DNA of 64,000 nt from Nocardioides ginsengisegetis (GCF_014138045.1 NZ_JACGXA010000001.1:1783001-1847000); one strand, 5' to 3'; positions 37,270-45,759 are shown, numbered from the stretch's first letter. Program-made: numbers and translations. Notes: generated by a model not told the origin, from the sequence alone.

Positions 37270-37860
37270 GTGTCCGACTACACGATCAAGGCACTCACGC
37301 CCGAGACGTTCGACGACTTCGCCGCGCTCGTCGAGCGGAACAAGGGGATGTTCGCGAGCTGCTGGTGCACGTGGTTCCACCCGGCGTGTGCGGAGAAGGG
37401 CCAGACCGCTGAGGGCAACCGGGCGCTCAAGCAACGCCTCGTGGCCGACGGGATCGCGCACGCGGCGCTGGTCTACGACGGCGACCAGGCCGTCGCCTGG
37501 GCGGAGTACGGCTCCCCCGACGAGCTGCCCAACATCCACCACCGCAAGGAGTACGACGCCACCGCCGAGCGACTGCCCGACTACCGCGTCACCTGCATCC
37601 TGGTCGAGCGCGGCCACCGCGGTCAGGGCCTGGCGGCGGTCGCCCTGCGCGGAGCCGTCGAGCTGATCGCGCAGGCCGGCGGCGGCCGCGTCGAGGGCTA
37701 CCCGCACGACACCGCCGGGGTCCGGAAGAAGAACTCGTCGTTCCTCTACAACGCCACCCGCGCGATGTACGAGCGCGAGGGGTTCACCTACGACCGGCCC
37801 AAGGGCCAGGGCAACTGCGTGATGGTGCGCGAGGTGGCCGCCAGCACGAGCGTCCCGTGA
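37270..37860 (+). CDS. GNAT-family N-acetyltransferase
   Basis: A 196 aa acetyltransferase. The acetyl-CoA-binding motif A is visible as VTCILVERGHRGQGLAAVALRGA (R/Q-x-x-G-x-G/A form), followed by the helix LIAQAGGGRVEGYP and a terminal YEREGFTYDRP. The N-terminal half has a Cys/Trp-rich region (FASCWCTWFHPACAEKG) unusual for the superfamily but known in one GNAT subgroup. Substrate unknown. It is convergent with the M20 peptidase gene four bases on. Confidence 0.87.
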   Translation: MSDYTIKALTPETFDDFAALVERNKGMFASCWCTWFHPACAEKGQTAEGNRALKQRLVADGIAHAALVYDGDQAVAWAEYGSPDELPNIHHRKEYDATAERLPDYRVTCILVERGHRGQGLAAVALRGAVELIAQAGGGRVEGYPHDTAGVRKKNSSFLYNATRAMYEREGFTYDRPKGQGNCVMVREVAASTSVP

Positions 37861-37864
37861 GACC

Positions 37865-39220
37865 TCAGATGTCGTCGAGGAACCGGTCGAAGACCCGGGC
37901 CCCGAACTCCAGCGCGTCGACCGGCACCCGCTCGTCGACCCCGTGGAACAGCGCGGTGAAGTCCAGGTCGGACGGCAGCCGCAGCGGCGCGAAGCCGTAG
38001 GAACGCATCCCGAGCTTGTTGAAGTGCTTGGCGTCGGTGCCGCCGCTCATGAGGTACGGCGCCACGATCGCGTCGGGGTCCTCGGCGAGGATCGAGCGGC
38101 TCATCGCGTCGACCAGGTCGCCGTCGTACGGCGTCTCCCACGGCTGCTGCTTGGAGACGTAGTCGATGTCGATGCGGTCGCCGCACAGCTCGGCCAGGGT
38201 CGCGAAGAACTCGTCCTCGAACCCCGGCAGGAAGCGGCCGTCGACGTGGGCGGACGCCTCGGTCGGGATGACGTTCACCTTGTAGCCGGCGCCGAGCATG
38301 GTCGGGTTGGTGGTGTTGCGCAGCACCGCGCCGAGCATCCGGGCCGCTCCCCCGAACTCCTCGACCAGGGCCTCGGCGTTCTCCGGCGTGGCCTCGGTGC
38401 CGGCGAGCTCGGCGACGGCGGCCAGCAGGGTCTTCATCGTGGGCGTGAGGCGGACCGGCCAGTCGTGGGCGCCGATGCGCGCGACGGCGGCGGCGAGCTC
38501 GGTGACGGCGTTGTCCCGGTTGATCATGGAGCCGTGACCGGCCCGGCCCCGTGCGGTCAGCTTCATCCAGGCCATGCCCTTCTCGGCGGCCTCGATGAGG
38601 TACATCCGGCGACCGCGCACGGTGGTGCTGAAGCCGCCCACCTCGCCGACCGCCTCGGTGCACTGCTCGAGCTCCTCACGTGCCACGCCCAGCAGGTGCT
38701 CGGCGCCCTTGTGGCCGCCCGCCTCCTCGTCGGCGGTGAAGCAGAGGACCACCGGACGGTCCGGGACCCGGCCGGCCCGGGCGCGCGCCCGCACGACCGA
38801 GAGCAGCATCGCGTCGAAGTCCTTCATGTCCACCGCGCCCCGGCCCCAGACGTAGCCGTCGCGGATCTCGCCGGAGAACGGGTCGACCTGCCAGTCCTCG
38901 GCGGCCGCGGGCACCACGTCGAGGTGGCCGTGCAGCAGCAGGGCGCCCTGGTCGGGCCGGGCCGCGCCGGTGCCGCCCCAGGTCGCGATGAGCGACGTAC
39001 GGCCGGGCTCGGACTCGTGGAGGCGGCTCTCGATGCCGACCTCGTCGAGCAGCGAGGCCACCAGCTCGGCGGCCTTCCGCTCCCCCGGACCCTCCTCCTC
39101 GCCGTAGTTGGAGGTGTCGATCCGGATCAGGTCACGGCACAGCTCGACGACCTCGGCGGCGGGGTCGTGACGCGGGTCGGAAGCGGCCTGCAGGCTGGGG
39201 TCGGACGTGGGGTCGGACAT
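37865..39220 (-). CDS. M20/M28-family zinc peptidase
   Basis: A 451 aa di-zinc hydrolase of the M20 (ArgE/DapE/CPG2) group. Metal ligands and catalytic residues are seen in LLLHGHLDVVPA, YVWGRGAVDMKDFDAML, LCFTADEEAGGHKGAEHLL and, near the end, SGGTDAKHFNKLG. The dimerisation domain lies between. It probably hydrolyses dipeptides or acylated amino acids in the cytoplasm; no signal peptide is present. It stands alone between the acetyltransferase and tRNA-Leu. Confidence 0.93.
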   Translation of the reverse strand: MSDPTSDPSLQAASDPRHDPAAEVVELCRDLIRIDTSNYGEEEGPGERKAAELVASLLDEVGIESRLHESEPGRTSLIATWGGTGAARPDQGALLLHGHLDVVPAAAEDWQVDPFSGEIRDGYVWGRGAVDMKDFDAMLLSVVRARARAGRVPDRPVVLCFTADEEAGGHKGAEHLLGVAREELEQCTEAVGEVGGFSTTVRGRRMYLIEAAEKGMAWMKLTARGRAGHGSMINRDNAVTELAAAVARIGAHDWPVRLTPTMKTLLAAVAELAGTEATPENAEALVEEFGGAARMLGAVLRNTTNPTMLGAGYKVNVIPTEASAHVDGRFLPGFEDEFFATLAELCGDRIDIDYVSKQQPWETPYDGDLVDAMSRSILAEDPDAIVAPYLMSGGTDAKHFNKLGMRSYGFAPLRLPSDLDFTALFHGVDERVPVDALEFGARVFDRFLDDI

Positions 39221-39298
39221 GGGGCCAGCATGTCATCTCCCAGTGGTGGGGCCGATGTGAGTTCTGGGGCTTCCCTTTGATACGGTTCCTTCGCACTC

Positions 39299-39387
39299 GT
39301 CCGGGTGGCGGAATTGGCAGACGCGCTAGCTTGAGGTGCTAGTGCCCGTATTAGGGCGTGGGGGTTCAAGTCCCCCCTCGGACACCA
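39299..39387 (+). tRNA. tRNA-Leu (anticodon GAG)
   Basis: An 89-base class II tRNA including an encoded CCA end. The acceptor stem pairs GTCCGGG with CTCGGAC (one G-U), the anticodon arm CTAGC-TTGAGGT-GCTAG carries GAG at 39333-39335, a long variable arm (GCCC/GGGC) follows, and the T-arm GGGGG-TTCAAGT-CCCCC is intact. It reads CUC/CUU leucine codons. Confidence 0.97.
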
Positions 39388-39400
39388 GCAGGACAACGAG

Positions 39401-39425
39401 AAGGACCGGGTCTGACCCGGTCCTT
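39401..39425 (+). terminator. Terminator after tRNA-Leu
   Basis: AAGGACCGGGT-CTG-ACCCGGTCCTT gives a perfect 11-base-pair stem followed by CTTC. It may also serve the leftward operon ending at 39454. Confidence 0.8.
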
Positions 39426-39453
39426 CTTCGCATTTCGCACCCCGCCGAGACCG

Positions 39454-39867
39454 CTACGCCGGCAGCAGGCGGCGCCCGGTGATCTCGCGGGCGGCGATCC
39501 GCACCAGCAGGCTCCGCTGGCCCTCGGCCCACGGGATCAGGTCCGCGGCGGCCGGGTGGTCGGCGACGTCGACGTACGTCGCGTGGCCGCGCAGCAGGAC
39601 GCTCCACCCGGACTGTGTGTAGTCGTCGAACTCGTCGATCTGGAAGGAGGCGTCGGCCGAGCGCAGGTGCGACGCGAGCGTGGCGTGGGGCGAGAGCCGC
39701 AGCAGGACGCTGCGCCCCTCCACGACGTAGTTGACCGGGATGACGACGGGGCCGTCCTGGTCGCAGTAGGCGACCCGGCCCACGTGGTGCTCGCCCAGCT
39801 GCTCGAGGCACTCGGCCTCCGAGAGCTCCTTGAGGTGGCCGGGGAACCATCGTTCGTTGGTGCTCAT
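39454..39867 (-). CDS. Pyridoxamine 5'-phosphate oxidase-like protein
   Basis: A 137 aa split-barrel flavin-type protein (PNPOx family). The N-terminus HLKELSEAECLEQLGEHHVGRVAYC, then PVVIPVNYVVEGRSVLLRLS, match the fold; the likely cofactor is FMN or F420. Similar proteins (for example Rv3129 and Rv0080 in M. tuberculosis) are in the DosR regulon, as far as I recall. It is the last gene of a three-gene operon in which each start overlaps the previous stop. AAGGGA precedes the ATG. Confidence 0.88.
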   Translation of the reverse strand: MSTNERWFPGHLKELSEAECLEQLGEHHVGRVAYCDQDGPVVIPVNYVVEGRSVLLRLSPHATLASHLRSADASFQIDEFDDYTQSGWSVLLRGHATYVDVADHPAAADLIPWAEGQRSLLVRIAAREITGRRLLPA

Positions 39868-40601
39868 CGCTGTCCCTTTCGTCGATACCCCGAGGGTCGC
39901 GCCGGCGACGCCTCTCCCTCCAGAGCCGGGCGGCCCGTGGCTGCGGGACCATCGACCCGCTCCCCCGCGCGCTCGCGGAGGCCGATGAGCATGTCGCGGG
40001 ACATGACGAAGTCGGCGGGCACGATCAGCAGGTGTGCCCCCAGGGTCAACCACCACGGACGGGTCCGGGCTCGCCAACGGAAGACCAGTCGGGTCGCCCC
40101 GCCGCCGGGCTCGGGGGTCAGGACAAAGCTCCACGTCCAGTTGATGCGGGCCCTGTCCCGGACCCGCCAGGACAGCGGCAGGTGCGTGGTGGACTGCAGG
40201 ACGAGCCGCTGCCCGGGCTCGCACTCGCGCACCACGAAGAAGCACTCGGTGTCCGGGCGGCCGTCGGGGACCAGGTCTCCCACCTCGAGCTGCTGGAAGT
40301 CGTCGAGCACGCGGTCCGCGCTCGGCAGGTTGTCGGGGAACAGCAGCACGTCCACCCAGCGGGCGGTGTACCAGCCGCCGCGGTGCCAGCCCACCTGGGC
40401 CAGCCACGGCCAGACGCGGGCCGGCGGGGCCGGGATCGTGATGGCGTGGGTGACCTGTATCTGCGGGCGGCCCACGAGGTCGTCGCCGGGCATGGCCGCC
40501 CGGCGCTCCTCGCGGGAGGTCCCGTAGGTGCGGCCCAGCCACTGGAGCGCGAGGTAGCCGGCCGCGAGGCCCGCGGCGCCGGCCCGCTGCCGGGCGATCA
40601 C
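39864..40601 (-). CDS. SRPBCC-family protein with N-terminal membrane-like segment
   Basis: A protein of about 245 aa starting with GTG at 40601, overlapping the upstream stop as GTGA. The N-terminal 25 residues are hydrophobic. The rest is a START/SRPBCC-like hydrophobic-pocket fold: ITIPAPPARVWPWLAQVGWHRGGWY, then VGDLVPDGRPDTECFFVV, WTWSFVLTPEPGGGATRLVFRW and a C-terminal helix. The bound ligand is unknown. The longer frame extending into the upstream gene is a shadow. It sits between a polytopic membrane protein and a flavin-type protein and is likely under DosR-like control. Confidence 0.82.
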   Translation of the reverse strand: MIARQRAGAAGLAAGYLALQWLGRTYGTSREERRAAMPGDDLVGRPQIQVTHAITIPAPPARVWPWLAQVGWHRGGWYTARWVDVLLFPDNLPSADRVLDDFQQLEVGDLVPDGRPDTECFFVVRECEPGQRLVLQSTTHLPLSWRVRDRARINWTWSFVLTPEPGGGATRLVFRWRARTRPWWLTLGAHLLIVPADFVMSRDMLIGLRERAGERVDGPAATGRPALEGEASPARPSGYRRKGQR

Positions 40602-41881
40602 GGGACACTCCGCACGTCTGCGGAGCGGCCCAGCCAGATCAGCAGGCCTCCGATGGCGGTGTAGAGCGGGTGGAAGAAGCTGAGCTCGTGGATGAACGCC
40701 AGCTCGACCACGATCCACCCCACGAGCACGACGCCCGTGACGACGGCCGCCAGCGGCGTACGTCGGTCGCCGAGGAGTGCGAGGACCGCCAGCACCGTGT
40801 TGGGCAGCGCCACGGCGAGCGCCAGCGCGACCGCGGCGAGGACCGGGCTCCCGGCGGGCAGGCGCGCCTCGATCGTGGCGCCGAGGTCCAGGCTCCCGGA
40901 CGCGAGGCCCCAGGCGCCGCCGACGGCGGCGACGGCGTTGAGGGCCGCCACCCAGCCCAGCACGCTGCGGTGCGGCTGCGGGCGCCAGGTCCCCGAGGAC
41001 GTCGCGACCGGGCCGGCGCGGTGCAGCAGCACCGCGGCCGGCGCGATCCCGACCAGGGCCAGGACGAGGAACACCGGCACCAGGGCGTCCGAGGCGACGG
41101 AGGAGGCGGGATCCGCGGCGTGTCCCCAGGCCTGGTCGATCGCGACCCCGAGGGCCTCGACGACCCAGAACACCGAGCCGGCAGCGGCCAGCGCCCAGCG
41201 CCGGGGGTCGGCCCGCCACACGCCGGTGCCCAGCCAGAACATCACCGGCAACCAGAAGGCCAGGTCCTGCACGAAGACCGGGTTGGTCGTCAGCCCGGTG
41301 CCGTCCAGGAGTTCCGTCGGGTGCGACCCCGCCAGCGCCGGCAGCACCTTGGCCAGCCAGGCGGCCGCGTTCAGCGCCGCGACGACCCAGATGTAGAACG
41401 CGACCCATCGGGCCGGCGTCACGACGCGCTCCGGGGCACGCCGCCAGACCCGGAGCGACCCCGTCACCAGCGAGAGGATGGCCAGGCCCAGCATCGCCTC
41501 GTAGAGCAGGAAGAAGCGGTTGAAGGGGGTGGCGAGCACGAACATCACGGCGTTGTAGAGCAGGTACGCCGTCACGCCGGTCACGACGATCTCGCCCCGG
41601 CGCGACCCGCGGGCGGCGGCCACGGCGGAGGCGGCGAGGAGGGGCAGTCCCACGACGAGGATGACCAGGGCGGTCCCCCGTGCCGACCCGATCATGACGT
41701 CGGGCCCGGACAGGACGTCCGGGAGCAGGACGGTGCCGGCGGACGCCACGAGCGTCACGACCCCCAGGGCCACGGTCAGCGGGCTGACGACGAGGCGAGG
41801 AGGGGGCGGGCTGCCCACGGCCTGGCCGGACGGGGGTGCGTCGTGCTCGCGCACGAGGCCGGGAGACGACTGCCGGGTCAT
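40598..41881 (-). CDS. Polytopic membrane protein of unknown function
   Basis: A 427 aa protein with about ten hydrophobic helices from residue 35 to the end, in two similar-looking blocks. No family is recognised. Notable segments are YNAVMFVLATPFNRFFLLYEAM and VELAFIHELSFFHPLYTAIGG near the C-terminus, with conserved-looking His/Phe residues inside the membrane. It heads the operon with the SRPBCC and PNPOx genes. GGAGG is only one base from the ATG. A GAGCGT hexamer lies six bases upstream, so it may be leaderless. Two tandem DosR-like boxes follow at 41909 and 41939. Confidence 0.8.
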   Translation of the reverse strand: MTRQSSPGLVREHDAPPSGQAVGSPPPPRLVVSPLTVALGVVTLVASAGTVLLPDVLSGPDVMIGSARGTALVILVVGLPLLAASAVAAARGSRRGEIVVTGVTAYLLYNAVMFVLATPFNRFFLLYEAMLGLAILSLVTGSLRVWRRAPERVVTPARWVAFYIWVVAALNAAAWLAKVLPALAGSHPTELLDGTGLTTNPVFVQDLAFWLPVMFWLGTGVWRADPRRWALAAAGSVFWVVEALGVAIDQAWGHAADPASSVASDALVPVFLVLALVGIAPAAVLLHRAGPVATSSGTWRPQPHRSVLGWVAALNAVAAVGGAWGLASGSLDLGATIEARLPAGSPVLAAVALALAVALPNTVLAVLALLGDRRTPLAAVVTGVVLVGWIVVELAFIHELSFFHPLYTAIGGLLIWLGRSADVRSVP

Positions 41882-41887
41882 GCCTCC

Positions 41888-41893
41888 ACGCTC
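41888..41893 (-). promoter_or_regulatory. Putative -10 element (GAGCGT) of the membrane-protein operon
   Basis: GAGCGT (compare TAGCGT at sulP and cydA) lies six bases before the ATG at 41881 and exactly 45 bases from the distal DosR-like box. Confidence 0.35.
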
Positions 41894-41908
41894 GCGGGCG
41901 GGGCCGCC

Positions 41909-41922
41909 GGGACCAAGGGTCG
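41909..41922. promoter_or_regulatory. DosR-like box (GGGACCAAGGGTCG), proximal of a tandem pair
   Basis: The left half GGGACCAAGG is intact, the right half is shifted by one base. It lies 28 bases ahead of the membrane-protein ATG and its centre is 30 bases from the second box. Confidence 0.55.
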
Positions 41923-41938
41923 ATGCTCCGTCGGAGGC

Positions 41939-41952
41939 GGGACCAAGGTCAT
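41939..41952. promoter_or_regulatory. DosR-like box (GGGACCAAGGTCAT), distal of a tandem pair
   Basis: Matches the palindrome GGGACC-AA-GGTCCC at 12 of 14 positions and stands 45 bases from the putative -10. Confidence 0.6.
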
Positions 41953-41974
41953 CGGACCACGACGGCGCACGGCG

Positions 41975-42004
41975 GCGGCCCGGGTCCACAGGGACCCGGG
42001 CCGC
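41975..42004 (-). terminator. Strong hairpin downstream of doxX
   Basis: CGGCCCGGGTCC-ACAG-GGACCCGGGCCG is a perfect 12-base-pair stem (13 with one flanking pair), 25 bases after the DoxX stop. It separates doxX from the promoter of the next operon. Confidence 0.65.
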
Positions 42005-42029
42005 GCCGTCGAGGCACTGCCCGCGAGGG

Positions 42030-42617
42030 CTAGCGCAGGACCTTCCAGCGACGGACGATCGCGGTGCGTGCCCACAACTTCCCGGCACCCCAGGTGTCGC
42101 CCGCGTAGGTCAGCCCGAGGACGACCATCGACACGGCGCCGAGGATGTGGTCGTCGATGACCGGGTTGTTGTCCGGGAGCAGGTAGACCGACCACATCAT
42201 CAGGTAGAGCAGGGCTCCGGCTGCCGCGGCGATCCGCATGCCGATCCCGAAGGTCAGTGCGGTGCCGATGCCCAGCAGGCCGAGCATGAACAGCCAGTCG
42301 GCCCAGGCCGACCCGGCGATGGAGTGGTAGAAGCTCTCGAACGGGCCCTTGGCCCCGAACTTCAGGAACCCCTCGGTGGGGCTGCCGCCGTTGATCCACG
42401 CCGCGTCACCGAACCGGTCGAGGTGACCGGCCTGGTCGTAGCCGGTGTGGTAGCCGAGCGCGAGCAGCTTGTCGAAGAACGCCCAGAGGAAGGTCAGTCC
42501 GAAGGCCATCCGGAGGACCGCCAGGGCGCGGGTTGCGTAGGTGGTGAGGCCGCGCGGCTGCTCGGCCACGTGGTGCGTCACCAGGCCGCTGTGGATGCGG
42601 TCGTGGATGGTGGTCAT
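42030..42617 (-). CDS. DoxX-family membrane protein
   Basis: The 195 aa protein has four or five transmembrane helices: ALAVLRMAFGLTFLWAFFDK (the usual DoxX opening), a helix at WLFMLGLLGIGTALTFGIGM, then AAAAGALLYLMMWSVYLLP, and ILGAVSMVVLGLTYAGD. DoxX proteins associate with respiratory or redox membrane complexes and with thiol stress in mycobacteria; biochemical activity here is unknown. The ATG at 42617 has GAGGAGGGT upstream. A perfect inverted-repeat DosR-like box lies 95 bases ahead. Confidence 0.85.
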   Translation of the reverse strand: MTTIHDRIHSGLVTHHVAEQPRGLTTYATRALAVLRMAFGLTFLWAFFDKLLALGYHTGYDQAGHLDRFGDAAWINGGSPTEGFLKFGAKGPFESFYHSIAGSAWADWLFMLGLLGIGTALTFGIGMRIAAAAGALLYLMMWSVYLLPDNNPVIDDHILGAVSMVVLGLTYAGDTWGAGKLWARTAIVRRWKVLR

Positions 42618-42660
42618 GGTGACCCTCCTCGATGTTGTCGTCGGATCTTCTTCTGCCTCC

Positions 42661-42666
42661 ATCCAA
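42661..42666 (-). promoter_or_regulatory. Putative -10 element (TTGGAT) of doxX
   Basis: TTGGAT on the minus strand lies 45 bases from the box at 42712. Assigned mainly because that spacing recurs at other boxes. Confidence 0.3.
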
Positions 42667-42711
42667 CGGCCGGGCGGCACGGCCCGGGAGAGGAGGACGT
42701 CGCCGCCGGGC

Positions 42712-42725
42712 GGGTCCTTGGACCC
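42712..42725. promoter_or_regulatory. DosR-like box (GGGTCCTTGGACCC)
   Basis: A perfect palindrome apart from the central TT, a variant with A/T exchanged at the fourth and eleventh positions. It lies upstream of doxX and 36 bases past the stop of the acyl-CoA synthetase gene. Confidence 0.55.
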
Positions 42726-42761
42726 CTTCCCGGCGGCGAACGGCCCCTCGACGAGGGCGCG

Positions 42762-45479
42762 TCAGGGCGCGGGGCGCAGCTTGCGCGGCACCCCGTCGTC
42801 GGCGGGGCGCGCCGGCGGCGACAGGCGCACCTTCACGTCGACGCAGGCCGCCCCCGCCTCGGACATGATGACGGGGTTGAGGTCCATCTCCGCGAGCTCG
42901 GGCACCTCGACCGCCAGCTGGCCCACGGCCTGCAGCAGCGCCTCCAGGGCCGCCACGTCCACGGGCTTCGCGCCGCGGTGGCCGGCCAGCAACGGCCAGA
43001 TCCGGAGCCGCCGGACCGCACGGGCCGCGTCGACCGCGGTCAGCGGCGGCAGCAGGAAGACGCGGTCGTCCCACACGTCGGTGGCCACTCCCCCGGCGGC
43101 CACCATCACCAGCGGCCCGAAGCCGTCGTCGCGGACCACGCCGACCGCGACCTCGACGCCGGCCGGCACCTGGGCCTGGACGAGCAGCTCGGGCTCGGGC
43201 ACGCCGAGCTTCAGCTCGAGGTCGGCGGCGGCCTCGAGCACCTCGTCGGGAGCCTTGAGGCCGGGCCGGACGAGGCCCCGCTCGGTCTTGTGCACCACCG
43301 CCGGGTCGGCGGCCTTGAGCACCACCGGATAGCCGATCTCGTGCGCGGCGGTGAGGATCCGCGACAGCCTCCGCTCGACCCGGCCACCGAGCACGTCGAT
43401 CCCGTAGGCCGACAACAGCTCGCGGCACTGCGCGGGCCGCAGCCACCCGTCGGTGCCGGCCTCTGCCAGCGCGGCGTCGACCACCGGACGGGCGCGGTCC
43501 CCCGCACCCGGGGTCCGCACGACTGCGGGCACGGCCGGCGTGTCCAGCCATGCGGCGTACGACGCGGCGTGGGCGAGGGCGCGGGTGGCGTCCTCGACCG
43601 ACCGGAAGGCGGCGAACGCACGGGACGAGTCCTCGGGGACCGCCGCGCCGCCCAGGGCCACCAGTAGGAGCGGCTTGTCGACCAGCCCGGACCGCGCGTC
43701 CGCGAGGGCGCGCAGGAACCCGTCCGCGTCGGTCACCTTCGTGGCGGCGACGATGACGAGCACCGCGTCCACCTCGTCGGAGGCCAGCACGGTCTCGGTC
43801 GTCGCGAGCAGGCCGTCGGCGCTGGCCGCGGCGCCCAGGTCGATCGGGTTGCTCAGGCCTGCGGCGCCCGGCATCCGGGCGGTGAGCGACTCCTGGAGAA
43901 CCGGGCTGAGCTCGGGCACGACGAGCGCCCCGGCGGTCGCCGAGTCGGCAGCCAGGACTCCCAGTCCGCCGGCGTTCCCGACGATGGCCAGCCGGGGGCC
44001 GGACGGCAGCGGCTGGCTGGTCAGCAGCCGGGCCGCGTCCGCGAGCTCCTCGAGGCTGCTGCAGCCGATCACGCCGGACTGTGCGAACAGCGCGTCGACA
44101 CCCACCGTGGGAGCTGCCGCGGCGGCGGTGTGGGAGGCACCGGCCCGGCGCCCACCGGTGGAGCGCCCGCCCACCACGGCCAGGAGGGGCTTGCGCTGGG
44201 CGAAGCGTCGGGCGATCCGGGCGAACTTGCGGGCGTTGCCGAACGACTCGAGGTAGAGCGCAGCGGCACTGACGCGGGGGTCGTCCATCCAGGCCGCGAG
44301 CAGGTCGTTGCCGGAGACGTCGGCCTTGTTGCCGAGGGAGACGAACGAGGCGAGACCGGCGCCGGACTCCCGGGCCAGGTCGAGCAGCCCGATGCCGACG
44401 CCGCCCGACTGGGACGCCACCGCGAGGCCGCCGGGCTGGGGCAGGCCGCGCGTGAACGTGGCGTTGAGGCGTACGTCGGCGTCGGTGGTCATCACGCCCA
44501 GGCAGTTGGGGCCGACGAGCCGCATGCTGTGCCGGCGGGCGATGGCGACGAGCTCGCGCTGGGCCTGTGCCCCGTCGCTGCCCGCCTCGCCGAAGCCGGA
44601 GGTCAGGATCACCGCGGACCGGGCCCCCGCGTGCGCCGCGTCGCGGACCACGTCCAGCACCCGGCCGGCCGGGACCGCCACGACGACCAGGTCGACGGGG
44701 CTCCCGATCGCGGCCAGGTCGGGGACGACCCGGGCTCCCGAGACCTCGGGGAGCGCCCCCGAGCCGCCGGGGTGGACGACGTACACCTCGCCGGTGAAGC
44801 CGCCGTCGGCAACCTCCTCCAGGACCGCACGCCCGACGCCGCCGCCGGAGCGACGTACGCCGACCACGGCGATGCTGCGGGGGTAGAGGAGCGGGGCGAG
44901 CGACCGCGCCTCGGCGCCGGCCTCGCGGGCGTCGGCCGCGGCGACCGCGCGCTCGGTCGCGGCCGTTCCCATGTGGAAGGTCACGACGCCCGTGTCGGTC
45001 CGGCGCTGGAGGTCGAAGCCGCAGTCGGCCAGGACGCGGAGCATGGCGTGGTTGTCCACGAGGACGTCGGCGGTGAACTCCAGGATCCCCCGGCCGCGCG
45101 CCTCGGCGGCCAGGTGCTCGAGCAGGAGGGTGCCGAGGCCGAGCCCGTGTGCGGAGTCCGCCACGAGGAAGGAGATCTCGGCGGTGCCCTCGGCCATCAC
45201 CTCGGCGCTCGCCACGGCGACGAGGTCGCCGCCCACCAGGGCGACGAGCGCGAGCACCTCGGTCGAGCCGACCGCCGCGGCCAGGTGCTCGGCGTAGTCG
45301 TGGCCGGCCGCACGGTTGAGTCCGAAGAACCGCATCCGGAGGTTCTCCTCGGCCAGGTGGTCGTGCAGGGCGAGCAGCCCCTCGTGGTCCGACGGAACGA
45401 CGCGGCGAATGGTCGCGATCGTGCCGTCCGCGAGTAGTACGTCGACCGCCGCCACGGGTTGTGCCGGCGCGCTGGTCAT
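42762..45479 (-). CDS. GNAT acetyltransferase / ADP-forming acyl-CoA synthetase fusion
   Basis: A 905 aa fusion. Residues 1-165 form a GNAT domain (ENLRMRFFGLNRAAGHDYAEH; acetyl-CoA loop near DSAHGLGLGTLLLEHLA). The CoA-binding domain (about 180-310) has SIAVVGVRRSGGGVGRAV and VGPNCLGVMT. The succinyl-CoA-ligase-like flavodoxin domains carry the phospho-histidine in GASHTAAAAA. A C-terminal ATP-grasp domain (about 690-890) has VVLKAADPAVVHKTERG and MDLNPVIMSEAG. Such proteins make acyl-CoA plus ADP from acid and ATP or acetylate other enzymes; which applies here is unclear. It overlaps the SHOCT gene as ATGA. Confidence 0.9.
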   Translation of the reverse strand: MTSAPAQPVAAVDVLLADGTIATIRRVVPSDHEGLLALHDHLAEENLRMRFFGLNRAAGHDYAEHLAAAVGSTEVLALVALVGGDLVAVASAEVMAEGTAEISFLVADSAHGLGLGTLLLEHLAAEARGRGILEFTADVLVDNHAMLRVLADCGFDLQRRTDTGVVTFHMGTAATERAVAAADAREAGAEARSLAPLLYPRSIAVVGVRRSGGGVGRAVLEEVADGGFTGEVYVVHPGGSGALPEVSGARVVPDLAAIGSPVDLVVVAVPAGRVLDVVRDAAHAGARSAVILTSGFGEAGSDGAQAQRELVAIARRHSMRLVGPNCLGVMTTDADVRLNATFTRGLPQPGGLAVASQSGGVGIGLLDLARESGAGLASFVSLGNKADVSGNDLLAAWMDDPRVSAAALYLESFGNARKFARIARRFAQRKPLLAVVGGRSTGGRRAGASHTAAAAAPTVGVDALFAQSGVIGCSSLEELADAARLLTSQPLPSGPRLAIVGNAGGLGVLAADSATAGALVVPELSPVLQESLTARMPGAAGLSNPIDLGAAASADGLLATTETVLASDEVDAVLVIVAATKVTDADGFLRALADARSGLVDKPLLLVALGGAAVPEDSSRAFAAFRSVEDATRALAHAASYAAWLDTPAVPAVVRTPGAGDRARPVVDAALAEAGTDGWLRPAQCRELLSAYGIDVLGGRVERRLSRILTAAHEIGYPVVLKAADPAVVHKTERGLVRPGLKAPDEVLEAAADLELKLGVPEPELLVQAQVPAGVEVAVGVVRDDGFGPLVMVAAGGVATDVWDDRVFLLPPLTAVDAARAVRRLRIWPLLAGHRGAKPVDVAALEALLQAVGQLAVEVPELAEMDLNPVIMSEAGAACVDVKVRLSPPARPADDGVPRKLRPAP

Positions 45480-45721
45480 CGGCTCTCCATCGTGGAGAGC
45501 AGGCGGAGGTACTGCTCGTCGTCGATCTCGCCGGCGGCCAGTCGTCGGCGCAGCAGGGCCACCGAGTCGTCCTGGGGTCGTCCGGTCAGACTGCCGGCCC
45601 CGTGCCGCGCGGTCAGGTAGCCGGCCGCGAACATGGCCGCCGCCGTCACGATCCACACCAGCACCAGCAGCACGGCGGTGAGGCCGTCGCCTCCACCACC
45701 CATACCGAATCCGTCCATCAT
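45476..45721 (-). CDS. Short membrane protein with SHOCT domain
   Basis: An 81 aa protein with a Gly/Met-rich N-terminus (MMDGFGMGGGGDG), one transmembrane helix (about residues 14-36), a linker, and a C-terminal SHOCT motif (LLRRRLAAGEIDDEQYLRLLSTM). SHOCT domains are small helical units, often mediating oligomerisation of membrane proteins. AGGAGG lies seven bases before the ATG pair at 45721. It is the first gene of a unit with the acyl-CoA synthetase fusion. The box at 45789 stands 23 bases from a TAGCGT -10 (45760-45765). Confidence 0.85.
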   Translation of the reverse strand: MMDGFGMGGGGDGLTAVLLVLVWIVTAAAMFAAGYLTARHGAGSLTGRPQDDSVALLRRRLAAGEIDDEQYLRLLSTMESR

Positions 45722-45759
45722 CGCCCTGCCTCCTGATCCTCGACGCTGCGTCGCCCTCG

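Noticed and set aside
42744..42761. GCCCCTCG/CGAGGGC after the acyl-CoA synthetase gene as a terminator
   Set aside because: The stem is short, has a tiny loop and no supporting context.
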